A stretch of DNA of 64,000 bases from Billgrantia pellis (GTDB taxonomy: Bacteria > Pseudomonadota > Gammaproteobacteria > Pseudomonadales > Halomonadaceae): NCBI RefSeq assembly GCF_008297955.1, contig NZ_VTPY01000003.1, positions 806,001 through 870,000 of the forward strand, given 5' to 3'. Below, one piece after another: positions 28,912 to 39,790 of the stretch. How positions within the stretch are numbered: the stretch's first letter is position 1; every line of letters starts with the position of its first letter. Both the position numbers and the translations under genes were made by a program. The notes under the pieces were generated by a model. It made no database searches. It was not told where the DNA came from and saw nothing but the letters and a program-made list of their open reading frames with translations.

Positions 28912-28936
28912 AAAAGCCGGGCAATGCCCGGCTTTT
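28912..28936 (-). terminator. Terminator of ispH
   Basis: A perfect 11-bp stem AAAAGCCGGGC (28912-28922) and GCCCGGCTTTT (28926-28936) with a 3-base loop follows ispH by about 46 bp. It works on either strand by symmetry and separates ispH from the pilin operon. Confidence 0.85.
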
Positions 28937-28982
28937 CCACCTTGCGTCGATTGAGTGAACGGGTACTCAAGACATGGCGATT

Positions 28983-29960
28983 CTAGACATTCTTGACCGA
29001 GGATAGCGAATCGCTGGCAATCATGCGTTCACGCAGTTCACGCGGCATCGAGAAGGTGATGGCCTCCTCGCGGCCGGACAGTTCCTGAGGCGCCTGGGCC
29101 CCCAGCCCCTGGAGGCGTTCGATCACTCCCTTGACCAGCACCTCGGGAGCGCTGGCACCGGCGGTAATGCCCACCGTTTCAACCCCCTCCAGCCAGGCCG
29201 AATCGACCTGACTGGCATCGTCGATCAGGTAAGCCGATGTGCCGACCCGTTCGGCCAGTTCCCGCAACCGGTTGGAGTTCGAGCTATTGGGACTGCCCAC
29301 TACCAGCAGCAGGTCGCAACCGGCGGCCAGCTCCCGCACCGCATCCTGGCGATTCTGGGTGGCATAGCAAATATCGTCCTTGCGTGGCCCCTCGATCTCG
29401 GGAAACTTCGTGCGCAGGGCGTCGATCACCCGGGCGGTGTCATCCATGGAGAGTGTGGTCTGGGTGACGAAAGCGAGCCTGGCCGGATCCTTGACCTCCA
29501 GACACTCGACATCGGCCTCGTCTTCCACCAGGTAGATGGCGCCGCCGTGGGACGTGTCGTAGCGTCCCATGGTGCCCTCCACCTCCGGATGGCCGGCATG
29601 GCCGATGAGAATGCACTCCTGACCGCGCCTGGCGTAGCGCAGCACTTCCATGTGCACCTTGGTGACCAGCGGACAAGTGGCATCGAAGACCTTGAGACCG
29701 CGACGCTCGGCATCCTCCTGCACGGCACGCGACACGCCGTGGGCGGAAAAGATCACGATGACGTCGTCGGGCACTTCGTCGAGTTCCTCGACAAAGATGG
29801 CCCCCCGCTCACGCAGCGTATCGACCACGAAGCGGTTGTGCACGACCTCGTGGCGCACGTAAATGGGCGGCCCGAAGACGTCCAGCGCCCGGTTGACGAT
29901 CTCGATGGCGCGATCGACGCCGGCGCAGAAGCCGCGGGGATTGGCCAGCTTGATTTGCAT
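28983..29960 (-). CDS. ispH: 4-hydroxy-3-methylbut-2-enyl diphosphate reductase
   Basis: IspH (LytB) makes IPP and DMAPP in the last step of the MEP isoprenoid pathway using a [4Fe-4S] cluster. The three cluster cysteines are Cys12 ([12 protein letters not shown]), Cys96 ([12 protein letters not shown]) and Cys198 ([10 protein letters not shown]). The active-site stretches SAHGVSR and the [11 protein letters not shown] signature are present. It is 325 residues, normal size. It follows fkpB by 88 bp, as in many gammaproteobacteria. Isoprenoid units feed the IspB enzyme encoded at 40613. Confidence 0.98.
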   Translation of the reverse strand: MQIKLANPRGFCAGVDRAIEIVNRALDVFGPPIYVRHEVVHNRFVVDTLRERGAIFVEELDEVPDDVIVIFSAHGVSRAVQEDAERRGLKVFDATCPLVTKVHMEVLRYARRGQECILIGHAGHPEVEGTMGRYDTSHGGAIYLVEDEADVECLEVKDPARLAFVTQTTLSMDDTARVIDALRTKFPEIEGPRKDDICYATQNRQDAVRELAAGCDLLLVVGSPNSSNSNRLRELAERVGTSAYLIDDASQVDSAWLEGVETVGITAGASAPEVLVKGVIERLQGLGAQAPQELSGREEAITFSMPRELRERMIASDSLSSVKNV

Positions 29961-30048
29961 GGTTGCCTTGCCTTGATGCGTCAGGGCATCTGCCGATGGG
30001 AAAGCGGGGAAATGCCGAGCTCCGCTGCGAACGAAGTTCGGGCCTTTC

Positions 30049-30495
30049 CTAATGGGTCTGGGCCGGTCGAACGTCGATCACCTCGACTTCGAAAGTCAGG
30101 GTACGCCCCGCAAGCGGATGGTTGAAGTCCACTTCTACCTGGCGCTCGCCGACGGCGGTGATCACGCCGGGCAGTTCGCCGCCGGCGGGATCGGCGAAGG
30201 ACATCACCGTACCCACTTCGGGTTCGATATCCTCGAAGTCGTCGCGGCTGAGCATCTGCACGTTCTGCGGATTGTGCTGGCCGAAGCCGTGCTCCGGCGT
30301 GATCTCGAAGCTGCCGCTCTCGCCGCCGGTCATGCCCTTCAGCGGGTATTCGAAGCCGGGGGGCAGGTTGCCGTCGCCCACTTGAAAGGTGGCCGGGACC
30401 TTGTCGCGGGTGGAGTCGACCACGGTGCCATCCTCCAGCTTGAGAGTGAAGTGCAGCGTCACTTCCATGCCCTCGTCGATGCGAAACTCGCTCAT
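30049..30495 (-). CDS. fkpB: FKBP-type peptidyl-prolyl isomerase (SlpA/FkpB)
   Basis: The 148-residue cytoplasmic FKBP has an N-terminal [20 protein letters not shown], the [10 protein letters not shown] core, an inserted IF flap (GHNP-like [14 protein letters not shown]) and the C-terminal [10 protein letters not shown]. It catalyses proline isomerisation and acts as a holdase. Length and location between lspA and ispH match SlpA of E. coli. Its 3' end is 88 bp from ispH. Confidence 0.95.
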   Translation of the reverse strand: MSEFRIDEGMEVTLHFTLKLEDGTVVDSTRDKVPATFQVGDGNLPPGFEYPLKGMTGGESGSFEITPEHGFGQHNPQNVQMLSRDDFEDIEPEVGTVMSFADPAGGELPGVITAVGERQVEVDFNHPLAGRTLTFEVEVIDVRPAQTH

Positions 30496-30561
30496 CGTTG
30501 CTCTCGCTCGTTTGTCGTGCGCTTGATCGATCAGTTCATGCCAGCAGCATAGCAGTCGGAC

Positions 30562-31092
30562 CTAGCTTCGCCGCCGTGCCTGCTTGCGGCCTTCGAAGAG
30601 GGATTCCCAGATCAGGCCGATGGCGCCCAGCGTGATGCCAATGTCCGCCACGTTGAAGGCCGGGTAGTACCAGCCGGCGACATGGAACGACAGGAAATCG
30701 ACCACGTAGCCGTGAACCAGGCGATCGTAGAGATTGCCCAGCGCCCCGCCGATGACCAGCGCCAAGGAGGCGCCGAGTAACGGCTCATCGGCCTTGAGGC
30801 GGCTCATCCATACGGTCAACCCGATGCAGGCACCGATGCCGACCAGAGCGAAGAACCAGCGCTGCCAGCCGGGGTGGCCGGCGAGAAAGCTGAAGGCCGC
30901 GCCGGTGTTGTGCAGCAGCGTGAGATTGAAGAAGGGCAGCACCTCCATCGGCTGGCCGTAGCTGAGCAGGCTGGACATCAGCGCCTTGGTGGCCAGATCC
31001 AGCGCCACCACCGCTACCGCCAGCCACAGCCAGCGCAACGGACGGCGCATCGGCGCCACCGCTGCGTCGTCGGTTCGCTTATTGTCACGCAT
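30562..31092 (-). CDS. lspA: Lipoprotein signal peptidase (signal peptidase II)
   Basis: LspA removes the signal peptide of lipid-modified prolipoproteins in the inner membrane. The protein has four hydrophobic helices and the catalytic aspartates in [13 protein letters not shown] and [23 protein letters not shown] and [15 protein letters not shown] also match. The start at 31092 overlaps the ileS 3' end by 8 bp, indicating coupling; MRRPLRWLW at 31050 is an alternative start. It processes lipoproteins like those encoded at 4760, 10245 and 43104. Confidence 0.93.
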   Translation of the reverse strand: MRDNKRTDDAAVAPMRRPLRWLWLAVAVVALDLATKALMSSLLSYGQPMEVLPFFNLTLLHNTGAAFSFLAGHPGWQRWFFALVGIGACIGLTVWMSRLKADEPLLGASLALVIGGALGNLYDRLVHGYVVDFLSFHVAGWYYPAFNVADIGITLGAIGLIWESLFEGRKQARRRS

Positions 31093-33934
31093 AGTGGCGA
31101 ATCTCACCGGGGCCCTCCGGTAGGTTGCTGATGCAGCGACTACAGAGGTCGCGGTGATCGGCATGGCGACCGACGTCCTCGCGATGGTGCCAGCAGCGCT
31201 CGCATTTCTGGTGCGGGCTGGCTGTCACGGCCACCTTCAGGCCATCGAGTTCGGTGGCCTCGGCGTCCTGCCCCTCGGGCTGTTTGCTATCGGACAGGCG
31301 CGCCAGGCGCACCTCGCTGGTCAGCATCACGAAGCGCAGCTCCTCGCCCAGCCTGGCCAGGGTGGTATGGAGTTCATCGTCGACGAACAGAGTCACCTCG
31401 GCGGCCAGGTTGCCCTTGATCACCTTGGCGTTGCGGGCGTCTTCCAGACACTTGTTGACCGCCTGCTTGACCTCGAGCACCCGCTCCCAGAACTCGCGCC
31501 CCATCTTGGCATCGGCGGCCAGCGTGGCGAGCCCCTCGTAATAGCTCTCGAGCAGCACGCTGTCGCGGTGTTCACCGGGAATGTGCTCGTAAATTTCCTC
31601 GGCGGTGAACGAAAGAATCGGCGCCACCCAGCGCGCCAGCGCTTCGACGACATGGTAAAGCGCCGTCTGGCAGCTGCGCCGGGCCAGGGAGTCGGCCTGG
31701 GTGGTGTACTGGCGATCCTTGATCACGTCGAGGTAGAAACCGCCGAGTTCCCTCGAACAGAACGTGTGCACCTGCTGGTAGACGTCGAGGAAGCGGTACT
31801 CCTCGAAGGCCTTCTCGATGCGCGCCTGGAGCTGGGCAGCGCGATCCACCACCCACTGGTCCAGCGCCAGCATGTCGCCGAAGGCCACGCTGTCACGGGC
31901 CGGGTCGAAGCCGTTGAGGTTGGCCAGCAGGAAGCGCGCCGTGTTGCGGATACGGCGGTAGACGTCGGCGGTACGCTTGAGGATCTCGTCGGAGACCGCC
32001 ATCTCGCCGGAATAGTCGGTGGAAGCCACCCAGAGACGCAGGATGTCGGCACCCAGCTTGTCCATCACCTCTTGGGGCGCCACCACGTTGCCCATCGACT
32101 TGGACATCTTGCGGCCTTGGGCGTCGACCGTGAATCCGTGGGTCAGCAGGCCGCGATACGGCGGGTGACCGTCGATGGCACAACCGGTCAGCAGCGACGA
32201 GTGGAACCAGCCGCGGTGCTGGTCCGAGCCCTCCAGATAGAGATCGGCACGCGGGCCGCTCCCGTGGCCGTGGGGGTGCGAGCCGCGCAATACGTGACGG
32301 TGAGTCGTGCCGGAGTCGAACCACACGTCGAGGGTATCGGTGACCTTGTCGTAGTCTACAGCCTCATCGCCCAGCAGCTCGGCCGGATCGAGACGGAACC
32401 AGGCGTCGATGCCCTCGCGCTCGACGCGCTTGGCGGCCTCTTCCATCAGCTCGACGGTACGCGGGTGCAGCTCGCCGGTGGCCTTGTGCAGGAAGAACGG
32501 GATCGGCACGCCCCAGTTGCGCTGGCGCGAGATGCACCAGTCGGGGCGGTTGGCGATCATGGCGTGCAGTCGCGCCTGGCCCCAGGCCGGCGTGAACTGG
32601 GTGGCCTCGATGCCTTCCAGCGCCCGCTCGCGCAGAGTGCGTCCGTCCTTGTCCTGGATATCCATGCCCACGAACCACTGCGCCGTGGCGCGATAGATCA
32701 CGGGTGTCTTGTGGCGCCAGCAGTGCATGTAGCTGTGGGTGATGACCTTGTGCGCCAACAGAGCGCCGACCTCACGCAGCTTGTCGACGATCCGCGGGTT
32801 GGCCTTCCAGATCATCTGGCCGCCGAAGAACGGCAGATCATCGGCATAGACGCCGTTGCCCTGTACCGGACTCTTGATCTCGCTGAACGCCATGCCATGG
32901 GCGCGGCAGGTGACGAAGTCGTCGACGCCGTAGGCCGGGGCGGAGTGAACGATACCGGTGCTGCCCACTTCGGACTCGACGTAGTCGGCCAGGTAGACCG
33001 GCGAAAGGCGGTCGTAGAACGGGTGGCGGAATTCGATCAGGTCGAGCGCCTGGCCCTTGGCGGTAGCGATCACGTCGCCTTGGAGCTCGTAGCGCTCCAG
33101 GCAGCTTTCTACCAGTTCGTCCGCCAGCACGAGCAGGCGTTCGCCGGTATCGACCAGGGCGTAAGTGAACTCGGGATGCACGTTGAGCGCCTGGTTGGCC
33201 GGCACGGTCCAGGGCGTGGTGGTCCAGATCACGATGGCAGCGGGCTTGGGCAGTGCTTCCAGGCCGAAGGCGGCCGCCAGCTTGGCCTCGTCGGCAGCCG
33301 GGAAAGCCACGTCGATGGCATCGGACGTCTTGTCTTGGTACTCCACCTCGGCTTCGGCCAGCGCCGAGCCGCAGTCGAAGCACCAGTTGACCGGCTTGAG
33401 CCCCTTGAAGACGTAGCCTGCCGCGACCATGTCCGCCAGGGCGCGGATTTCGCCGGCCTCGTTGGCATAGTCCATCGAGCGGTAGGGGTTGTCCCAGTCG
33501 CCGATCACGCCCAGGCGCACGAAGTCGGTCAACTGGGTCTGGATCTGCGATGCGGCGTACTCACGGCAGAGAGCGCGAGCCTGCTCGGGCTCGAGGTGCT
33601 TGCCGTGAGTGGTCTCCACCTTGTGCTCGATGGGAAGGCCATGGCAGTCCCAGCCGGGCACATAGGGCGCATCGAAGCCGGCCAGGTTCTTCGACTTGAC
33701 GATGATGTCCTTGAGAATCTTGTTGACGGCGTGACCGATGTGGATGCTGCCGTTGGCATAGGGCGGGCCGTCGTGCAGCACGAAGGGCTCGCGTCCGCGG
33801 CGCTCTTCGCGCAGACGCTGGTAGAGCTTCATGTCCTGCCACTGTGCCACTCGGCCCGGCTCGCGCTTGGGCAGGTTGCCGCGCATGGGGAAGTCGGTTT
33901 CGGGCAGGTTGAGGGTGTGCTTGTAGTCGCTCAT
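31085..33934 (-). CDS. ileS: Isoleucyl-tRNA synthetase
   Basis: The 949-residue class I synthetase charges tRNA-Ile. HIGH motif: [29 protein letters not shown]. The CP1 editing domain contains [18 protein letters not shown]. The C-terminal zinc finger is [17 protein letters not shown]...LCSRC. I use the ATG at 33934 ([19 protein letters not shown]) because this is the standard bacterial IleRS N-terminus; an ATG at 33958 overlaps ribF by 14 bp. It is part of ribF-ileS-lspA. A 965-residue open frame on the opposite strand is an artefact. Confidence 0.97.
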   Translation of the reverse strand: MSDYKHTLNLPETDFPMRGNLPKREPGRVAQWQDMKLYQRLREERRGREPFVLHDGPPYANGSIHIGHAVNKILKDIIVKSKNLAGFDAPYVPGWDCHGLPIEHKVETTHGKHLEPEQARALCREYAASQIQTQLTDFVRLGVIGDWDNPYRSMDYANEAGEIRALADMVAAGYVFKGLKPVNWCFDCGSALAEAEVEYQDKTSDAIDVAFPAADEAKLAAAFGLEALPKPAAIVIWTTTPWTVPANQALNVHPEFTYALVDTGERLLVLADELVESCLERYELQGDVIATAKGQALDLIEFRHPFYDRLSPVYLADYVESEVGSTGIVHSAPAYGVDDFVTCRAHGMAFSEIKSPVQGNGVYADDLPFFGGQMIWKANPRIVDKLREVGALLAHKVITHSYMHCWRHKTPVIYRATAQWFVGMDIQDKDGRTLRERALEGIEATQFTPAWGQARLHAMIANRPDWCISRQRNWGVPIPFFLHKATGELHPRTVELMEEAAKRVEREGIDAWFRLDPAELLGDEAVDYDKVTDTLDVWFDSGTTHRHVLRGSHPHGHGSGPRADLYLEGSDQHRGWFHSSLLTGCAIDGHPPYRGLLTHGFTVDAQGRKMSKSMGNVVAPQEVMDKLGADILRLWVASTDYSGEMAVSDEILKRTADVYRRIRNTARFLLANLNGFDPARDSVAFGDMLALDQWVVDRAAQLQARIEKAFEEYRFLDVYQQVHTFCSRELGGFYLDVIKDRQYTTQADSLARRSCQTALYHVVEALARWVAPILSFTAEEIYEHIPGEHRDSVLLESYYEGLATLAADAKMGREFWERVLEVKQAVNKCLEDARNAKVIKGNLAAEVTLFVDDELHTTLARLGEELRFVMLTSEVRLARLSDSKQPEGQDAEATELDGLKVAVTASPHQKCERCWHHREDVGRHADHRDLCSRCISNLPEGPGEIRHYA

Positions 33935-33944
33935 GTTCAGGAAG

Positions 33945-35006
33945 TCAGCCGTCGTCATGGTCGGCGGAGCGGCCCGCCGAGGATTCGAAAGTCGCGGCCT
34001 CGCGCGCCAACGGCGCCGATGCCAAGGGAAGAGAGTCGTCTGTCAGGCTAGGCGCCTCGGCCGGGTGACTGCGGTCGCCAAAGAAGCGCCGGGCCTGTTC
34101 CTGATCGTTCATGATCTGTTGCTTGAGCGCATCGAAGTCGTCGAACTTCACCTCGCCGCGTAGCCTGGCGCAGGGAAATACTACCAGGCGCTGACCGTAG
34201 AGTTCGCCGTCGAAATCGAACAGATGCGCTTCGATCACCGGCCGATCGCTGCCCACCGTGGGACGCCAGCCGATGTTGGCCACGCCGGTGCGCCGCTGGC
34301 CGCCGGGCAGCTCGACTACCACCGCATAAACCCCGCGTAGCGCCAGCGGCAGGCGCGGCAACGGCAGGTTGGCGGTGGGTACGCCGATGGTGCGCCCGCG
34401 CTGCTGGTCGGCCACGACGCGTCCCTCGAGCCGAAAGGGACGCCCCAGCATGCGCGCCGCCTGGGCGAAGTTGCCACTTGCGAGCAGGGTACGCGCCCGG
34501 GTGCTGGAGACCCGCTCATCGTCCAGGGAAAAGGTGCGGGTATGCTCGACGCTGAATCCTTCGGGACCGCGCCGCTCGCCCTCCTCCGCCAGCAGGTTGA
34601 AGTCGCCGCTGCGATCGCAGCCGAAGCGAAAGTCGTCCCCAACCACCAGATGACGCACACCCAAGCCTTCGACCAGCACCCGATCGATGAATTCCACCCC
34701 GGTCAGGCTTCTCAAACGCTCGTTGAACGGCAGGCAGAGCACATAGTCCACCCCGCTCTCGCCCAGCAAACGGACCTTCTCGCGCAGGCGAGTCAATCGT
34801 GGCGGCGCCTGATCGCCGGCGAAGAATTCACGCGGCTGAGGCTCGAACACGACCACCGTCACCGGCAGGCACAGCTTCGAGGCCTGCTCGCGGCACTGGT
34901 CGAGAATCGCTTGATGACCGCGGTGCACGCCATCGAAGTTGCCAATGGTGGCCACGCAGCCGCGATGTTCGTCGCGCAGGTTGTGCAGTCCTCGAATGAC
35001 TTCCAT
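33945..35006 (-). CDS. ribF: Bifunctional riboflavin kinase / FAD synthetase
   Basis: The 353-residue protein has an N-terminal FAD synthetase domain ([17 protein letters not shown] with the GxFDGxHxGH motif, then [12 protein letters not shown]) and a C-terminal riboflavin kinase domain ([37 protein letters not shown]). It converts riboflavin to FMN and FAD, cofactors for several enzymes here, such as AzoR. The last 40 residues are a low-complexity tail beyond the usual E. coli length of about 313. The frame continues far upstream as an artefact; the ATG at 35006 is correct by homology. Confidence 0.96.
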   Translation of the reverse strand: MEVIRGLHNLRDEHRGCVATIGNFDGVHRGHQAILDQCREQASKLCLPVTVVVFEPQPREFFAGDQAPPRLTRLREKVRLLGESGVDYVLCLPFNERLRSLTGVEFIDRVLVEGLGVRHLVVGDDFRFGCDRSGDFNLLAEEGERRGPEGFSVEHTRTFSLDDERVSSTRARTLLASGNFAQAARMLGRPFRLEGRVVADQQRGRTIGVPTANLPLPRLPLALRGVYAVVVELPGGQRRTGVANIGWRPTVGSDRPVIEAHLFDFDGELYGQRLVVFPCARLRGEVKFDDFDALKQQIMNDQEQARRFFGDRSHPAEAPSLTDDSLPLASAPLAREAATFESSAGRSADHDDG

Positions 35007-35052
35007 GAAACCGCCGCCGTCCGATAAGAGAGTGAAACGTGTAAAGGCATCG

Positions 35053-35080
35053 ATTATAGCGAACGCCCGTCCCCTTGACA
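35053..35080 (-). promoter_or_regulatory. Probable promoter of ribF-ileS-lspA
   Basis: On the minus strand, TATAAT (35058-35053) is preceded by TGTCAA (35080-35075) with a 16-bp spacer, in the gap between murJ and ribF. The ribF start lies about 45 bp downstream. Confidence 0.6.
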
Positions 35081-35098
35081 GCCGCTCGCCTCTTGGTA

Positions 35099-36715
35099 TC
35101 AACCGCGCATGCGGAACTGTCGCGGCCTGACGCCCAACGCCGCCAGCCAGGCGAAGTAGGCCGCTGCGCCGATCACGACCAGCAGCACCAACCACTTCAC
35201 CCGCGTCCACACGCCCCAGCCGAGCCATTGCTGCCACTCCGGCGCCAGCCAGGCGAGCCCCACGCTCATCACCGCGCAGCCTCCGAGCAGTTGCACGGCA
35301 TAGCGCCCCCAGCCCGGCTGAAACACCAGCACGCCCTGCTTGACCAGCAGCCATCCGAGCAGTCCCGCGTTGAGACACGCCGACAGCGCCGTGGCCAGCG
35401 CCAGTCCGGCATGCGCCAGTGGCCAGATCAGAATGAGGTTGAATACCATGTTGGCCACCATGGCGATAATGCCGACCTTCACCGGCGTCTTGGTGTCCTG
35501 GCGAGCGAAGAAGCCAGGCGCCAATACCTTGATCAGCATGAAAGCGATCAGGCCGAAGGAGTAGGCACGCAGACTCATGGCCGCCATGGCGATGTCGTGT
35601 TCGGTCATGGCGCCGTAGTGGAACAGCGAGATCAGCAGCGGCTCGGCCAGGATCGCCAAGGCCAGCGATGCCGGCAGCCCCAGCAGCAGCACGGCGCGCA
35701 CCGCCCAATCGAGCATGGCGGCGAAGTGCTGGCTGGCTTGTTCGGCGTGGCGCTTGGAGAGCGCGGGCAGAATCACCGTGCCGATGGCGATGCCGAACAC
35801 GCCCAGCGGCAGTTCGACGAGGCGATCGGAGTAGTAGAGCCAGGAGACGCTGCCGGGGGCCAGTAGCGAAGCCAGCACGGTATCCAGCAGCAGGTTGATC
35901 TGTGACACCGACACGCCGAACAGCGCCGGGGCCATCAGTACCAGAATCCGCTTGACGCCGCTGTGGGCGAAGTTGGGCCAGGGCCGCGGCATCAGCCCCA
36001 GGCGCGCCAGGAACGGCACTTGGAAGGCGAGCTGGGCCACACCGGCAATCAGCACGCCCCAGGCAAGCGCCATGGCCGGCTCGCTCATCAGCGGAGTGAG
36101 CAGCAGCGCCGCGCCGATCAGCGAGAAGTTGAGTAGCACCGGGGTGAAGGCCGGCACCGCGAAGCGGTTCCAGGTATTGAGCACGCTGCCGGCGAAGGCC
36201 GTCAGCGACACCAACAACAGATAGGGAAAGGTCAAGCGCAACATGTCGGCGGTAAGCGTGAGCTTGGTCGGATCGCGCCCGAAGCCCGGTGCGAAGAGCC
36301 ACACTAGCCAGGGTGCGGCCAGCATGGCCAGCGCAGTGATCAATGCCAACACCGCTGTGAGGCTGCCGGCCACCGCATCGAGCAGTTCGCGCACCTCACG
36401 CTTGCTGCCGCGCGTGGCGTATTCGGAAAGTACCGGCACGAAGGCCTGGTTAAAGGCGCCCTCGGCAAACAGACGACGCATGAAATTGGGAATCTTGAAG
36501 GCGACGAAGAAGGCATCGGCACCGCTGCCGGCGCCGAACAGGGTCGCCACCACCACGTCGCGCAGCAGCCCCATGACCCGCGACAGCATGGTCATGGCGC
36601 CGACCACCAGGCCGGAGCGCATCAGGCCACCGGCCTTGGGCGCGACGGCCCGATCGTCGGCCACCTTCGTCGGGGCTGGCCGTGCAGGCTCGGGTAATTG
36701 TTCGCGGTCCGTCAC
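35099..36715 (-). CDS. murJ: Lipid II flippase MurJ (MviN)
   Basis: The 538-residue integral membrane protein moves lipid II across the inner membrane during peptidoglycan synthesis. The N-terminus after a 30-residue Pro/Ala stretch reads MRSGLVVGAMTMLSRVMGLLRD, and KIPNFMRRLFAEGAFNQAFVPVLSEY is the MurJ signature. About 14 helices are expected. The start is a GTG after AGGGAGACG; an ATG at 36622 is an alternative. It lies between rpsT and ribF as in E. coli-like orders. Confidence 0.95.
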   Translation of the reverse strand: MTDREQLPEPARPAPTKVADDRAVAPKAGGLMRSGLVVGAMTMLSRVMGLLRDVVVATLFGAGSGADAFFVAFKIPNFMRRLFAEGAFNQAFVPVLSEYATRGSKREVRELLDAVAGSLTAVLALITALAMLAAPWLVWLFAPGFGRDPTKLTLTADMLRLTFPYLLLVSLTAFAGSVLNTWNRFAVPAFTPVLLNFSLIGAALLLTPLMSEPAMALAWGVLIAGVAQLAFQVPFLARLGLMPRPWPNFAHSGVKRILVLMAPALFGVSVSQINLLLDTVLASLLAPGSVSWLYYSDRLVELPLGVFGIAIGTVILPALSKRHAEQASQHFAAMLDWAVRAVLLLGLPASLALAILAEPLLISLFHYGAMTEHDIAMAAMSLRAYSFGLIAFMLIKVLAPGFFARQDTKTPVKVGIIAMVANMVFNLILIWPLAHAGLALATALSACLNAGLLGWLLVKQGVLVFQPGWGRYAVQLLGGCAVMSVGLAWLAPEWQQWLGWGVWTRVKWLVLLVVIGAAAYFAWLAALGVRPRQFRMRG

Positions 36716-36769
36716 CGTCTCCCTTCCTCACCAGCTTCGATCAACGCGGCTTCCCTCTTGCAGGCACAA

Positions 36770-36793
36770 AAAAACCGGCCGCAGCCGGTTTTT
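36770..36793 (-). terminator. Terminator of rpsT
   Basis: A perfect 10-bp stem AAAAACCGGC (36770-36779) and GCCGGTTTTT (36784-36793), four-base loop, follows rpsT by about 60 bp, with a T-run on the minus strand. It separates rpsT from murJ. Confidence 0.88.
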
Positions 36794-36852
36794 CGCGAGC
36801 GTCGTGAACGTGGCCAAGCCAATGGCGTTCGCGACGTCTCCAGGCGTCCGGC

Positions 36853-37119
36853 TTACGCAGCCAGCGCCTTAATTCGCTTGTTCAGGCGACTCTTCAGGCG
36901 CGCGGCCTTCTTCTTGGAGAGCACGTCCTTGTCGGCAATGCGGTCGATGACCGGCTGCGCCTTCTGGAACTCGGTCATCGCGGTGGCATGGTCACCGCCG
37001 TTGATGGCCTTGATGACGCGCTTCACGTAGGTGCGCACCATGGCACGCTGGCTCGCCTTCAGAACACGACGACCTTCCGCCTGACGGGCACGCTTGCGGG
37101 CTTGCTTGCTGTTTGCCAC
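36853..37119 (-). CDS. rpsT: 30S ribosomal protein S20
   Basis: The 88-residue basic protein begins MANSKQARKRARQAEGRR and is rich in Lys, Arg and Ala, standard for S20, which binds 16S rRNA early in assembly. The start codon is GTG, preceded by AGGAGA; non-ATG starts are also seen for rpsT in E. coli, where they take part in translational autoregulation. It is transcribed alone, between proB and murJ. Confidence 0.98.
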   Translation of the reverse strand: MANSKQARKRARQAEGRRVLKASQRAMVRTYVKRVIKAINGGDHATAMTEFQKAQPVIDRIADKDVLSKKKAARLKSRLNKRIKALAA

Positions 37120-37304
37120 TGACTATCTCCTGAAAACTTTAACGCCGCCCGGCTCGGAGCGGCATCGATAACTTTTTGTCCGGCCTGGAAAAAAGGGCTT
37201 CCGGCCGGCCTGGCCATTTCGCCAACGCAACGGTTGCCGACGGGCCGTGTCTGAGAGGATGGCGCATACTACCACACGTATGCGGCGCCATGCTACATGC
37301 CGCG

Positions 37305-37317
37305 CCCCCCCCCCCCC
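37305..37317. repeat. Homopolymer tract of 13 C
   Basis: Thirteen consecutive C (G on the minus strand) lie 3 bp beyond the proB stop, in the proB-rpsT intergenic region. It is the longest homopolymer I see in the window. Such runs are prone to slippage and to sequencing error. Confidence 0.95.
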
Positions 37318-37320
37318 GCG

Positions 37321-38457
37321 TCATAGCACGACGAGATTGTCGCGGTGAATCAACTCGGGCGCTTCCATGTAGCCCAGGATCGCCTCGATCCGGTGGCTCG
37401 GCTGCCCCAGGATGCGACGCGCCTCGTCGGCACCGTAGTTCACCAGCCCCTTGGCCACCCGCTCGCCCTGCTCATCGACGCACAGCACCATGTCGCCGCG
37501 CACGAAATCGCCCGAGAGCATCTTGACCCCTACCGCCAGCAGGCTCGAGCCGCTATCTCGGAGTACCTTCACCGCTCCGGCGTCCAGTGTCAGGCTGCCG
37601 CGCACCTGAAGCTGCCCCGCCAGCCAGCGCTTGCGCGCCGCGATCGGCGCCTCTTCGGGGCACAGCAGCGTTCCCAGGCGCTCTCCGTCGATCAGCCGCG
37701 TGAGCACTCCGGGCTGACGTCCGCTGGCGATTGCCGTGACCGCACCGGAACGCGCCGCCAGCCGCGCGGCCTGCACCTTGGTGGTCATGCCACCGCGCCC
37801 CAGGGCGCCGCCGCCGCCCGCCATCGCCGCCAGCCGCGGGTCACCGGCACGACCTTCGTGGATCAACGACGCTGCCGGGTGGTGCCGCGGGTCGGCGTTG
37901 AACAACCCCTCCTGGTCGGTGAGAATCACCAGCGCATCGGCCTCTAGCAGGTTGGCCACAAGCGCCCCCAGGGTGTCGTTGTCACCGAAGCGAATTTCGT
38001 CGGTGACTACGGTGTCGTTCTCGTTGACCACCGGCACCACGCGCAAATCGACCAAGGTACGCAGTGCCGACCGTGCATTGAGGTAGCGCTTGCGGTTGGA
38101 CAGATCGTCGTGGGTCAGCAACACCTGGGCGGTCAGCAGGTCGTGGCGCGCGAAATGGTGCTCGTAACACTGCGTCAGGCCGTTCTGACCCACCGCAGCA
38201 GCAGCCTGCAGCTCGTGTACCGCCGCGGGACGGGCCTGCCAGCCCAGCCTGACCATGCCGGCCGCCACGGCGCCGGACGACACCAGCACCACGTCGATGC
38301 CGCGGTGATGCAATGCCGCGATCTGGTCGACCCAGCCGCCGATGGCTGCCTCATCAAGACCACGGCCGTCGTTGGTCAGCAGCGCACTGCCGATCTTCAC
38401 CACTACCCGGCGAGCGCCACGCAGCGCATCGCGACCCGGTACCCGCTCATTGCTCAC
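37321..38457 (-). CDS. proB: Glutamate 5-kinase
   Basis: The 378-residue enzyme phosphorylates glutamate, the first committed step of proline synthesis; proline is also an osmoprotectant, relevant in a halophile. An amino-acid kinase domain ([42 protein letters not shown]) is followed by a C-terminal PUA domain. The GTG at 38457 is chosen because AGGAG lies 8 bp before it; a TTG at 38490 would add 11 residues. It follows obgE by 66 bp, as in several gammaproteobacteria. A 13-C homopolymer begins 3 bp after the stop. Confidence 0.95.
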   Translation of the reverse strand: MSNERVPGRDALRGARRVVVKIGSALLTNDGRGLDEAAIGGWVDQIAALHHRGIDVVLVSSGAVAAGMVRLGWQARPAAVHELQAAAAVGQNGLTQCYEHHFARHDLLTAQVLLTHDDLSNRKRYLNARSALRTLVDLRVVPVVNENDTVVTDEIRFGDNDTLGALVANLLEADALVILTDQEGLFNADPRHHPAASLIHEGRAGDPRLAAMAGGGGALGRGGMTTKVQAARLAARSGAVTAIASGRQPGVLTRLIDGERLGTLLCPEEAPIAARKRWLAGQLQVRGSLTLDAGAVKVLRDSGSSLLAVGVKMLSGDFVRGDMVLCVDEQGERVAKGLVNYGADEARRILGQPSHRIEAILGYMEAPELIHRDNLVVL

Positions 38458-38523
38458 CTTTCGCTCTCCTGCAAGGCTGCGATTATCCAACCCCGAGACA
38501 CTGCGCGAGCGATGGCCAACGCC

Positions 38524-39705
38524 TCACTCCACGTATTCGACTTCGACGCCATCATCATCGAAATCGTCATCATCCTGCTCGCTGCGTTTGCGCTTGCGGC
38601 CCAGGCGCGCCTCGGTGCGAGCCACCGCCTCGGCTTCCATGCGTTCGCGCATCTCCCGCTCGCGCTCGGCCGCCTCTTCGTTCTCGTTCTCCTGCCGACG
38701 CTGCTCGGTGAGCCACCGGTGCGCCGCCTGAACCAGCGCATCGGCACCCTCGCCGCTGATCGCCGAGATGCGGTAGACCGGCCCCTTCCAGGCAAGGCCT
38801 TCGAGAATGGCCTGTACGCGAGCCTCACGCTCATCTTCCGGTACGAGATCGAGTTTGTTGATCACCAGCCAGCGCGGCCGCTCGGCCAGCGTCGGCGAGA
38901 ATTGCTTGAGTTCATGGGCAATGGCCTGCGCGGCCTCGACCGGATCGGATTCGTCGAAAGGCGCCACATCGACCACATGAAACAGCAGCCGGGTGCGGGT
39001 CAGGTGCTTGAGGAAACGCAGCCCCAGTCCGGCGCCATCCGAGGCGCCCTCGATCAGCCCCGGCACGTCGGCCATCACAAAATGCTCATGCATGCCCAGC
39101 TTCACCACACCGAGGTTGGGCACCAGGGTGGTGAAGGGGTAATCGGCTACCTTGGGCTTGGCGGCGGAGACCGAGCGGATCAGGGTCGACTTGCCGGCGT
39201 TGGGCATGCCCAGCAGCCCCACGTCGGCCATTACCTTCATCTCCAGACGCAGGTTGCGCCGTTCGCCATCGGTACCGGGCGTGGTCTTGCGCGGCGCGCG
39301 ATTGGTCGACGACTTGAAATGGATATTGCCAAGCCCGCGGCGACCGCCTTGGGCCACCAGCACCTGCTGGCCGATCTCGGTGATGTCGGCAATCACCTCG
39401 AGGGTGTCCTCGTCGATCACCGTGGTGCCCACCGGCACCTTGACTATCAGGTCGCCGCCGGCACGACCGCTCATCTGGCGCCCCTGGCCGGGGCGGCCGC
39501 TCTCGGCCTGATAGTATCGCTGATACTTGAAATCGATCAGGGTATTGAGGGCGTCGTCACCGACCAGGTAGACGCTGCCGCCATGCCCGCCGTCGCCGCC
39601 ATCGGGTCCTCCCTTGGGCACATACTTCTCGCGGCGGAAGCTCAGGCAGCCGTTGCCGCCCCTGCCGGCCTCCACGATGATCGAGGCTTCGTCGACGAAC
39701 TGCAT
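38524..39705 (-). CDS. obgE: Obg-family GTPase
   Basis: The 393-residue essential GTPase acts in 50S ribosome assembly and stress response. It has the glycine-rich Obg fold (residues 1-158, [19 protein letters not shown]), then the G domain with P-loop GMPNAGKS (166-173), [13 protein letters not shown] (G3) and INKLD (G4), and SAISGEG (G5). The C-terminus is highly charged and ends acidic ([11 protein letters not shown]). The ATG at 39705 follows GGGAGAG and gives the canonical start. It forms rplU-rpmA-obgE with the two ribosomal genes upstream. Confidence 0.97.
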   Translation of the reverse strand: MQFVDEASIIVEAGRGGNGCLSFRREKYVPKGGPDGGDGGHGGSVYLVGDDALNTLIDFKYQRYYQAESGRPGQGRQMSGRAGGDLIVKVPVGTTVIDEDTLEVIADITEIGQQVLVAQGGRRGLGNIHFKSSTNRAPRKTTPGTDGERRNLRLEMKVMADVGLLGMPNAGKSTLIRSVSAAKPKVADYPFTTLVPNLGVVKLGMHEHFVMADVPGLIEGASDGAGLGLRFLKHLTRTRLLFHVVDVAPFDESDPVEAAQAIAHELKQFSPTLAERPRWLVINKLDLVPEDEREARVQAILEGLAWKGPVYRISAISGEGADALVQAAHRWLTEQRRQENENEEAAEREREMRERMEAEAVARTEARLGRKRKRSEQDDDDFDDDGVEVEYVE

Positions 39706-39744
39706 TGTGACTCTCCCGACGGTCTCTACCGTCATGATACAAGA

Positions 39745-39766
39745 AGGCCCCGCCTGAGCGGGGCCT
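39745..39766 (-). terminator. Hairpin between rpmA and obgE
   Basis: AGGCCCCGC (39745-39753) and GCGGGGCCT (39758-39766) form a 9-bp stem with a CTGA loop. The minus-strand transcript continues TCTTGTATC, so termination is probably only partial. It could lower obgE expression relative to rplU and rpmA. Confidence 0.6.
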
Positions 39767-39790
39767 CCTGCTACCGGTTCGTGCGGTCTC

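Noticed and set aside
28870-28912. Possible sigma-54 promoter (TGGCAG...GC) upstream of the pilE-like gene
   Set aside because: The GG and GC elements are 9 bases apart, not the required 10, and the match to consensus is poor.
31154-34051. 965-residue open frame on the plus strand, antisense to ileS
   Set aside because: It is a shadow of GC-rich codon use. The minus-strand IleRS has all family motifs, and the antisense product has no recognisable domain.
35007-36302. Upstream extension of the ribF frame to 785 residues
   Set aside because: The extra part lies antisense-frame within murJ and lacks any RibF sequence; the homologous start is 35006.
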